From assembly GCA_045636425.1 (NCBI GenBank), contig JAZTXM010000014.1:62001-126000 (forward strand): 64,000 bases of DNA, written 5' to 3'. Positions 58,285-64,000 of the stretch are shown in pieces; positions within the stretch are counted from its first letter, which is position 1; each line of letters starts with the position of its first letter. The stretch comes from UMGS1883 sp045636425. GTDB taxonomy: Bacteria > Bacillota > Clostridia > UMGS1883. Made by a program: the position numbers and the translations under genes. A model generated the notes under the pieces. The model saw nothing but the letters and a program-made list of their open reading frames with translations. It made no database searches and was not told the DNA's origin.

Positions 58285-58556
58285 TGCACTATTGTACTAA
58301 GGGAGGTGAAGAAGCAGCTTCCGAGCATTTCGGACGGATATTAAGCGAGCGCTTTGTATCTTGTATTTTGCGATGGGAACCCGTGTTTCGGGGTGAGAGG
58401 AGAAAATTGATTCTTGACCGAATAGGGGATGTAAAAAAAGTCCAGACCACAAAAAGGCAATTATAATACGGGTTGAAGGCAGTTTGAAATCGCCAAAATG
58501 TGGTAATTTGGTTGAAAAATCTCACCTTATTCGATTTTTCTTAGTTTTTAAGCCTT
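58285..58556 (+). other. long leader segment after the riboswitch terminator, unexplained
   Basis: About 270 nt with no convincing gene: a 72-codon frame starts inside the terminator stem and shows no family likeness. Inverted matches suggest RNA structure, for example CCACAAAAAGGC with GCCAAAATGTGG (about 58445-58504) and CGAATA with TATTCG. It may be a leader RNA or decayed sequence. Confidence 0.4.
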
Positions 58557-58562
58557 TTTGTT

Positions 58563-58660
58563 ACGAACAAACTTCGCCACTCGACGTACCCACGTACGCC
58601 TTCGGGTAACCTAAAAAAGCCTATAAAAGGCTTTTTTAGCTCAGTTTGTCCGTTCTGAAG
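58563..58660 (+). other. compound hairpin element with an inner terminator before thiW
   Basis: An inner perfect stem CTAAAAAAGCC/GGCTTTTTTAG (58611-58639) looks like a second terminator. It and a CGTAC/GTACG hairpin are enclosed by GAACAAACT and AGTTTGTCCGTTC. Any transcript that passes the riboswitch must also pass it. Confidence 0.5.
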
Positions 58661-58720
58661 CGTTTTTTTCTATCCCCTAAGGCTTTGCCTTGTAATATAT
58701 CGTGAAAAGAGGAATTTCAA

Positions 58721-59434
58721 ATGACAAATCAAAAAAAGTTACTTAAGATGCTTGTGCTTTCAATGCTGATTGCAGTCGGGGTGGTTATCTCCCCGATACT
58801 CCGAGTTGAGGGAATGTGTCCGATGGCACATTTTATCAATATTGTATGCTCTGTTTTTCTGGGACCGTGGTATTCGCTTTTATGTGCAACACTCATAGGT
58901 TTTATTCGCATGGCTACAATGGGAATACCGCCGATTGCATTAACGGGTGCAATATTCGGTGCATTCCTGTCAGGCGTTTTTTATCGTGTATCGAAAGGAA
59001 AGATAATCTTCGCAGTAATCGGTGAAATTATCGGTACGGGTATCATCGGAGCGTTGGCATCCTATCCCGTTATGACATTTCTATGGGGCAAGGAAGGTTT
59101 AAGCTGGATATTCTATGTCCCGTCCTTTGTGTGCGGAACACTTATCGGAGGAAGTATTGCCTATGTATTTCTGCGTAAGCTTGCAGATAACGGATTGCTT
59201 TCTGAGATGCAAGGCATGCTCGCGTCAAAATGCTATCAGGATAAAAGCACAATTCTCTCAAATTCCGCAACCATTGCAGCCTTTGGTGCGATACTGTTTG
59301 TAGTAATTGAGGTTACGTCGGATATGTTTAAGCTGACATCGCCTGTGTTTGACGTTTTGTCGGTAGCGTCCCTTATTGTATGTATCGTGCTGGCGGCTAT
59401 ATATTATATTTTCAAGAGGGTGAAAAAAGAGTGA
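58721..59434 (+). CDS. thiW: ECF transporter S component ThiW with C-terminal extension
   Basis: 237 residues. The first about 160 are a normal ThiW: hydrophobic helices with LRVEGMCPMAHFINI (in part, about 29-42) and GTGIIGALASYPVMT. ThiW proteins import a thiazole precursor of thiamin through an ECF module. About 75 extra residues add a cytosolic stretch and two membrane helices (about 185-232) not found in the usual ThiW. TPP-riboswitch control and the thiM gene that follows support the substrate. RBS AGAGGA. Confidence 0.9.
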   Translation: MTNQKKLLKMLVLSMLIAVGVVISPILRVEGMCPMAHFINIVCSVFLGPWYSLLCATLIGFIRMATMGIPPIALTGAIFGAFLSGVFYRVSKGKIIFAVIGEIIGTGIIGALASYPVMTFLWGKEGLSWIFYVPSFVCGTLIGGSIAYVFLRKLADNGLLSEMQGMLASKCYQDKSTILSNSATIAAFGAILFVVIEVTSDMFKLTSPVFDVLSVASLIVCIVLAAIYYIFKRVKKE

Positions 59435-60225
59435 CAGAGAAAAAATTTATACATATAAAACCACTGATTCACTGCATAACCAATCCCATATCTATAAATC
59501 AGTGTGCCAATGCAGTTCTTGCTGTAGGTGCAAAGCCAATTATGGCAGAGCACCCCAAGGAGGTTAAAGAGATTACAAAAACGGCAGATGCACTGATGCT
59601 TAATATTGGGAACATTACCGATCCCAGAATGGAGGCAATGCCTATTTCGTTAAGAGAGGCAGTAAAAAAGAATATCCCCGTTGTACTGGATATTGTGGGG
59701 CTTGCTTGTTCATCACTACGCAAAAGCTTTGTGAATAAATTGCTGAAAGAAGCCATGCCGACAGTTATCAAAGGCAATTATTCCGAAATATTTGCACTGT
59801 ATAACGAGGAATATAGTTCATCGGGTGTAGATGCAGATAGCACTCTTTCTTCTGAAGACACCGAAAAAGCGGCAGTATTCCTTGCGAAAAAATACAATAC
59901 TATTATACTTGCAACAGGGAAAAAGGACATTATTACGAATGGAAGAAGGCTTGTATATATTAAAAATGGTACGGAGCAGTTGTCGTCCGTTACGGGCACA
60001 GGCTGTATGCTTGGAGCTTTATGTGCAGCATATCTTACAATGGATAATTATTTTGATGCCGTGGTTTATGCCTGTGCGGCATTGAGTATTTCAGGCGAAC
60101 AGTCAGAAACACTTGCAGGAAACGCTTCGTTTATGCAAGGACTTATGAACAGGCTTTCTACCATAACAAAAGCCGATATACAAGCATATATGAAAGCGGA
60201 GGAAAAGAAAATTGATGAAGTTTGA
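59431..60225 (+). CDS. thiM: hydroxyethylthiazole kinase
   Basis: About 264 residues, ribokinase-like fold. PLIHCITNPISINQCANAVLA (in part about 9-24) and the anion-hole GTGCMLGA near 189-196 are typical. It phosphorylates the thiazole brought in by ThiW. The start is GTG 59431, overlapping the thiW stop (GTGA), with GAGGGTG 9 nt upstream. Confidence 0.95.
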   Translation: MTEKKFIHIKPLIHCITNPISINQCANAVLAVGAKPIMAEHPKEVKEITKTADALMLNIGNITDPRMEAMPISLREAVKKNIPVVLDIVGLACSSLRKSFVNKLLKEAMPTVIKGNYSEIFALYNEEYSSSGVDADSTLSSEDTEKAAVFLAKKYNTIILATGKKDIITNGRRLVYIKNGTEQLSSVTGTGCMLGALCAAYLTMDNYFDAVVYACAALSISGEQSETLAGNASFMQGLMNRLSTITKADIQAYMKAEEKKIDEV

Positions 60226-60847
60226 TACAAGAATGTATTTTATAACCGACAGTTCAAACTACTCAGAGGATGAATTCTTATACCGTGTTGAACAAGCTCT
60301 GCTGGGAGGAGTTACACTGCTTCAGCTTCGTGAAAAAGAAAAATCCACAAGGGAATATATTGAACTTGCCCGAAAAGTTCACAACATAACAAGAAAATAT
60401 AATGTTCCGCTCATCATTGATGACAGAGTGGATGTGGCTTTAGCGATAAATGCGGAGGGGGTGCATGTAGGGCAAAGCGATATGCCTGTTGCTATTGCAA
60501 GAAAGCTTATGGGCGAAAAAAAGATTGTCGGAGCAACTGCAAAAACTGTAAAGCAAGCAAAAGAAGCCTTTACGCAAGGAGCAGACTATCTTGGCGTGGG
60601 AGCAATTTATCCGACAAAAACAAAGGTTAAGACAGTATTGACGTCCATTCAGGTATTAAAGCAAATTTGCAATGCCGTTCCTATTCCTGTTAATGCTATC
60701 GGTGGCTTAAACAGAGATAATATTGATGTGTTAAAAGGAATACCGATTGCCGGAATTTGCGTGGTATCTGCAATTATGCAGACAGAAAACCCAAAAAAAG
60801 CGGTTGCTGAACTCATTAAAAGTGCAAAGGAGCTTAATTTATGGTAA
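60215..60847 (+). CDS. thiE: thiamin phosphate synthase
   Basis: About 210 residues, TIM barrel. LLQLREKEKSTREY near 36-49, the pyrophosphate segment DDRVDVALAINAEGVHVGQSD (in part about 68-84) and GVGAIYPTKTK near 128-138. It couples HMP-PP and thiazole phosphate. The ATG at 60215 overlaps the end of thiM by 11 bp, with GGAGGAAAAG upstream. Confidence 0.95.
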   Translation: MKFDTRMYFITDSSNYSEDEFLYRVEQALLGGVTLLQLREKEKSTREYIELARKVHNITRKYNVPLIIDDRVDVALAINAEGVHVGQSDMPVAIARKLMGEKKIVGATAKTVKQAKEAFTQGADYLGVGAIYPTKTKVKTVLTSIQVLKQICNAVPIPVNAIGGLNRDNIDVLKGIPIAGICVVSAIMQTENPKKAVAELIKSAKELNLW

Positions 60848-61644
60848 AAAGTAAACAAATGAAAACGTCGCTCTCTATTGCAGGCAGTGACTGTAGCGGG
60901 GGTGCGGGAATTCAGGCAGATATAAAAACCATGACAATGAACGGTGTTTATGCAATGAGTGCTATTACGGCACTTACTGCCCAGAATACACTTGGGGTAA
61001 GGACAATTTCGGAAGTGACTTCACGTTTTTTAAAAGAGCAACTGGATGCCATATTTGAAGATATATTCCCCGACAGTGTAAAAATCGGGATGGTGTCATC
61101 GGGCGAGCTTATAGATGTAATTGCCGACAGGCTTACAATTTATAATGCAAAAAATATTGTTGTAGACCCTGTAATGGTTGCAACAAGCGGTTTTTCTCTC
61201 ATAAAAATGGATGCCGTAAACACTCTGGTTTTAAAGCTTTTGCCTATGGCAACTCTTGTAACGCCCAATATTCCCGAAGCAGAAGTTTTGTCGGGAATGA
61301 AAATTTGCGGCAAAGAAGATATGATAAAAGCTGCGAAATACATAGAAGAAAAATATCAGTGCTGTGTTTTGTTAAAGGGAGGTCACAGGGTGAATGATGC
61401 AAATGACCTTTTGTACGAAAAAGGCAAGGCGGTATGGTTTCGGGCAGAACGAATCGATAATACAAACACGCATGGAACGGGATGCACTCTGTCAAGTGCA
61501 ATAGCGGCAAATCTTGCCAAAGGCTTTTCTGTATTTGAGTCTGTAAAAAGAGCAAAAGAATATGTTTCGGGCGCACTTCGGGCAGGTCTTGATTTAGGTG
61601 CAGGGGCAGGCCCGCTAATGCACAATTTTGATTTAAAGTCTTAA
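60841..61644 (+). CDS. thiD: hydroxymethylpyrimidine/phosphomethylpyrimidine kinase
   Basis: 267 residues, ribokinase-like. SIAGSDCSGGAGIQADIK (about 12-29) and the C-terminal NTHGTGCTLSSAIAANLA (in part near 213-229) are diagnostic. It makes HMP-PP, the second substrate of ThiE. AAGGAG lies 8 nt before the ATG at 60841. No thiC or thiG is present here, so the operon serves salvage. Confidence 0.95.
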   Translation: MVKSKQMKTSLSIAGSDCSGGAGIQADIKTMTMNGVYAMSAITALTAQNTLGVRTISEVTSRFLKEQLDAIFEDIFPDSVKIGMVSSGELIDVIADRLTIYNAKNIVVDPVMVATSGFSLIKMDAVNTLVLKLLPMATLVTPNIPEAEVLSGMKICGKEDMIKAAKYIEEKYQCCVLLKGGHRVNDANDLLYEKGKAVWFRAERIDNTNTHGTGCTLSSAIAANLAKGFSVFESVKRAKEYVSGALRAGLDLGAGAGPLMHNFDLKS

Positions 61645-61649
61645 GCTTG

Positions 61650-61722
61650 GGAGCGCAAGGGTTCGACTCCCTTCTAAACAATAAAAAAACAACCACCCCT
61701 CTGACGAGGAGTAGTTGTTTTT
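61650..61722 (-). terminator. tRNA-Leu terminator plus inverted copy of its T-arm (mirrored tail, copy 4)
   Basis: The minus-strand terminator (about 61684-61722, AAAAAACAAC...GTTGTTTTTT) adjoins the tRNA CCA. Beyond it, GGGTTCGACTCCC (61659-61671) is the inverted copy of GGGAGTCGAACCC in the tRNA T-arm (61735-61747). Confidence 0.75.
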
Positions 61723-61809
61723 TGGTGCCGATGGCGGGAGTCGAACCCGCACGGTGTTGCCACCGACGGATTTTGAGTCCGTTACGTCTGCCAATTCCAT
61801 CACATCGGC
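61723..61809 (-). tRNA. tRNA-Leu (anticodon CAA)
   Basis: 87 nt with a long variable arm (TCGGTGGCAACACCG). Anticodon stem ACGGA/TCCGT with loop CTCAAAA gives CAA. Acceptor GCCGATG/CATCGGC; CCA encoded. Confidence 0.95.
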
Positions 61810-61861
61810 TTAACGGATTTGATTATACTACAAAGAATTTAAAAAATCAATACTTTTATTA

Positions 61862-61895
61862 AAAAAAACGGTTGCCGTATTTATTTTACGGCAAC
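61862..61895 (-). terminator. rpoD terminator
   Basis: Minus-strand stem GGTTGCCGTA/TACGGCAACC, loop of 7, then a run of T residues. Confidence 0.8.
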
Positions 61896-61903
61896 CAAAA
61901 TTT

Positions 61904-62986
61904 TTATTCTAAGAAATCCTTTAATTTCTTACTTCTGCTTGGGTGGCGAAGCTTGCGAAGTGCTTTAGCCTCAATCTGACGGATTCTTTCTCTTGTTACG
62001 TCAAACACGCCGCCTACTTCTTCAAGCGTTCTTGCTCTGCCGTCCTCAAGACCGAAGCGAAGGCGAAGCACCTTTTCTTCACGGGGAGTAAGGGTATTGA
62101 GCACATCCATAAGCTGTTCCTTAAGAAGCATAAATGATGCCGCTTCACTGGGAGCAGGTGCATCGTCATCGGGAATGAAGTCGCCAAGGTGGCTGTCTTC
62201 CTCTTCTCCGATAGGTGTTTCAAGGGATACAGGCTCCTGTGCAATCTTCATGATTTCACGAACTTTCTCAAGGCTCATTCCCATTTCCTTAGCAATTTCT
62301 TCGGGAGAGGGCTCTCTGCCAAGCTCCTGCAGAAGCTGACGGGAAACACGGATAAGCTTATTAATTGTTTCAACCATATGAACGGGGATACGGATTGTCC
62401 TTGCCTGGTCGGCAATTGCACGGGTGATTGCCTGTCTTATCCACCAGGTAGCATAGGTGCTGAATTTGTATCCCTTTGTGTAGTCGAATTTTTCAACAGC
62501 CTTTATAAGACCAAGATTACCCTCCTGAATAAGGTCAAGGAAAAGCATGCCGCGGCCTACATAACGCTTGGCAATACTTACAACAAGACGAAGGTTTGCC
62601 TCTGTGAGCTTTTTCTTTGCTTCTTCATCGCCGTCGCTCATACGCTGTGCGTATTCAATTTCCTCGTCGGGGGAAAGAAGCGGAACTTTACCTATTTCTT
62701 TAAGGTACATTCTTACATGGTCATCTACATTGATGCCTTCGGGAACGGAAAGGTCCTCCAAATCCTCTTCGGAAATTTCAATCTTCTTAATTTCCTGGTC
62801 GATATCTTCTCCCACAATATCAATGCCCAAATCCTCAAGATTGTCGTGGATTTTTTCAATCTGCTCCACGTCAAGCTCCAGTTCGCCGAGAGTTTCTTCA
62901 ATCTCGTGCTCTGTAAGCATGCCCTTTTGCTTGCCTTTTTCGATAAGCTCCTTGATAATGTTCTTTTTGTTTACTGTTTCGCTCAT
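61904..62986 (-). CDS. rpoD: RNA polymerase primary sigma factor (sigma-A/RpoD)
   Basis: 360 residues. Region 1.1-like acidic N-terminus (1-80), region 1.2/2 with VRMYLKEIGKVPLL (about 87-100), region 2.4 YATWWIRQAITRAI near 183-196, and region 4.2 with TLEEVGGVFDVTRERIRQIEAKAL (in part, near 317-340). It directs transcription from the TTGACA/TATAAT promoters seen all over the window. It follows dnaG by about 27 nt, the classical macromolecular synthesis order without rpsU here. Confidence 0.97.
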   Translation of the reverse strand: MSETVNKKNIIKELIEKGKQKGMLTEHEIEETLGELELDVEQIEKIHDNLEDLGIDIVGEDIDQEIKKIEISEEDLEDLSVPEGINVDDHVRMYLKEIGKVPLLSPDEEIEYAQRMSDGDEEAKKKLTEANLRLVVSIAKRYVGRGMLFLDLIQEGNLGLIKAVEKFDYTKGYKFSTYATWWIRQAITRAIADQARTIRIPVHMVETINKLIRVSRQLLQELGREPSPEEIAKEMGMSLEKVREIMKIAQEPVSLETPIGEEEDSHLGDFIPDDDAPAPSEAASFMLLKEQLMDVLNTLTPREEKVLRLRFGLEDGRARTLEEVGGVFDVTRERIRQIEAKALRKLRHPSRSKKLKDFLE

Positions 62987-63013
62987 GTATAATCAAATCC
63001 TTTCGCCTAGCTC

Positions 63014-64000
63014 TCAGCCTCTTTGTTTTTTTTCTTTTAAAAGCTCGCTTATAAGTTGTAGGTTTCCCTCGCTTTGTGCTTTTTGCAGCTTTTCATTCCA
63101 GATTTCGTTTTCCATTATCTGTGCAAAGTCATCAGCCGCCCTCAGGCTGTCGGAGACGTTTTGCACACTCATCAGAATATTGGAAAGCTCCTTTTCATGT
63201 CCCTGCATTTCTTTCATCAGATAGTCACGGCACTCGCCCGACTTATTTTCTTTGTAATATGTACAAATATGTGTAAAAACCCTTTTGTGTATATCATCGG
63301 AAAAGCTTTCCGCATCGAATTTTTCCCCGTATGATGAAAATACCTTCGGGCTTTCACAAAGCATGGAGAGAAATCCCGCCTCGGCGGTGTGTCTTCTTCC
63401 TGCTGTTTTCTTTTCGGCAGAAGCTTGTCCGCCTACTGCCTGCCTGAGCTGTGAAGATACCTCTTTACGCACCTTCTTTGCATTGGTTTTCCTGATTTCG
63501 CTGTTAATTGCTTCAATGCTGATTCCCGTCTTTGCCGAAAGCCTTGCTACATAAACTTCTCTTTCTACTGCACCGGGAATTTCGGCAAAAAGCTTGGAAG
63601 CATTTGAGAGCATCTCTATTTTTTGTGCCGTGTCGTTTAAATCAACGCCGCTTAAAAGCACGTCCATTCTATGCTCTGTCAGCGTTTTTGCTTTTTTAAT
63701 CAATTCCTCAAATTCTTCTACGCCGTATTTTTTTATGAATTCATCAGGGTCTTTGGCGTCAGGCATAGTAATTACACGAAGCCTTGTATCAAACTCCTTG
63801 AAGATTTCCGCCGCCCTTTCCAGTGCCTTTTGCCCTGCACCGTCACTGTCAAAACATAAATAAACGGGGCTTTTGGAAATGAGCTTTGCCTGGTCACGGG
63901 TAAATGCCGTTCCGCATGCGGCAACCACACAATTTATTTCCGCCTGATGCAGAGAGATAACGTCCATGTTACCCTCTACCAATATATAATACCCACGGCT
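63014..64000 (-). CDS. dnaG: DNA primase, C-terminal part (gene continues past the window)
   Basis: The frame enters from the right edge; about 328 residues remain. They hold the end of the Toprim catalytic domain (VEGNMDVISL, then CFDSDGAGQKA with the metal-binding DSD) and the helical C-terminal DnaB-binding domain. The N-terminal zinc finger is outside. DnaG lays RNA primers at the replication fork. It heads dnaG-rpoD. Confidence 0.95.
   Translation of the reverse strand, partial: SRGYYILVEGNMDVISLHQAEINCVVAACGTAFTRDQAKLISKSPVYLCFDSDGAGQKALERAAEIFKEFDTRLRVITMPDAKDPDEFIKKYGVEEFEELIKKAKTLTEHRMDVLLSGVDLNDTAQKIEMLSNASKLFAEIPGAVEREVYVARLSAKTGISIEAINSEIRKTNAKKVRKEVSSQLRQAVGGQASAEKKTAGRRHTAEAGFLSMLCESPKVFSSYGEKFDAESFSDDIHKRVFTHICTYYKENKSGECRDYLMKEMQGHEKELSNILMSVQNVSDSLRAADDFAQIMENEIWNEKLQKAQSEGNLQLISELLKEKKQRG

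Noticed and set aside
58248..58466. 72-codon frame after the TPP riboswitch
   Set aside because: Its ATG lies at the riboswitch terminator stem without a ribosome site, and the peptide resembles no family.

Overview
The window reads as chromosomal DNA from a low-GC, Gram-positive anaerobe of the class Clostridia, probably an uncultured gut-type Oscillospirales or Eubacteriales relative. Pointers are the scr (large SRP RNA)-dnaX-ybaB-recR order, the dnaG-rpoD pair, a mraZ-to-ftsZ cell-wall cluster, two MurA paralogs, MurE with the DNPR motif (meso-DAP), and uniform sigma-A promoters with about 17-bp spacers. The genus cannot be fixed from sequence reading alone. No rRNA operon, CRISPR array or intact transposase is present.

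Layout. 1-2100: tail of a MATE exporter, a ZIP metal transporter with an apparent leader terminator, and a free-standing noncoding transcription unit of about 405 nt. 2179-10233: pckA, tRNA-Pro(CGG), comM, a sodium symporter, thioredoxin and its reductase, and an HtrA protease. 10310-18584: an eight-gene aromatic amino acid operon (aroF-tyrA-aroB-aroA-aroC-pheA-aroE/K-aroQ) behind a Phe/Tyr-rich leader peptide and terminator. 18594-22629: tRNA-Met/Glu/Val, then rpmG-secE-nusG-rplK-rplA and rplJ-rplL, with L1-type and L10-type leaders; rpoBC does not follow. 22653-30600: hslO, a small XRE regulator divergent from a putative sRNA, SRP RNA, dnaX-ybaB-recR, pncB, a HAD phosphatase and rsmA.

30614-33989 (minus strand): murA1, a WalJ-type MBL hydrolase, rlmH and a membrane-anchored protein with YD-like repeats. 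34200-37000: an accessory cassette with a single-chain restriction-modification protein and an XRE controller, flanked by two different three-copy 20/21-bp repeat arrays that look like IS21-type ends. 37139-50215: tRNA-Pro(TGG), then the division and cell-wall cluster mraZ-rsmH-ftsL-pbp-murE-mraY-ftsW-murG-murA2-ftsQ-ftsZ, lacking murF and murD. 50259-56190 (minus): holA, M18 aminopeptidase, rqcP, a two-part chromate transporter and tex. 56358-58055: cdd and pdp. 58086-61644: a TPP-riboswitch thiamin salvage operon (thiW-thiM-thiE-thiD). 61723-64000 (minus): tRNA-Leu(CAA), rpoD and the 3' part of dnaG.

Most promising unexplained items: (i) the 405-nt noncoding unit before pckA; (ii) tRNA 3' ends mirrored on the far side of their terminators at three tRNA genes, plus a truncated and a solo copy; (iii) ribosome-type Phe/Tyr attenuation of a whole shikimate operon in a Firmicute; (iv) a stem that buries the Shine-Dalgarno sequence and TTG start of murA2; (v) the XRE/palindrome/sRNA locus before the SRP RNA; and (vi) the R-M cassette between orphan IS-like ends.
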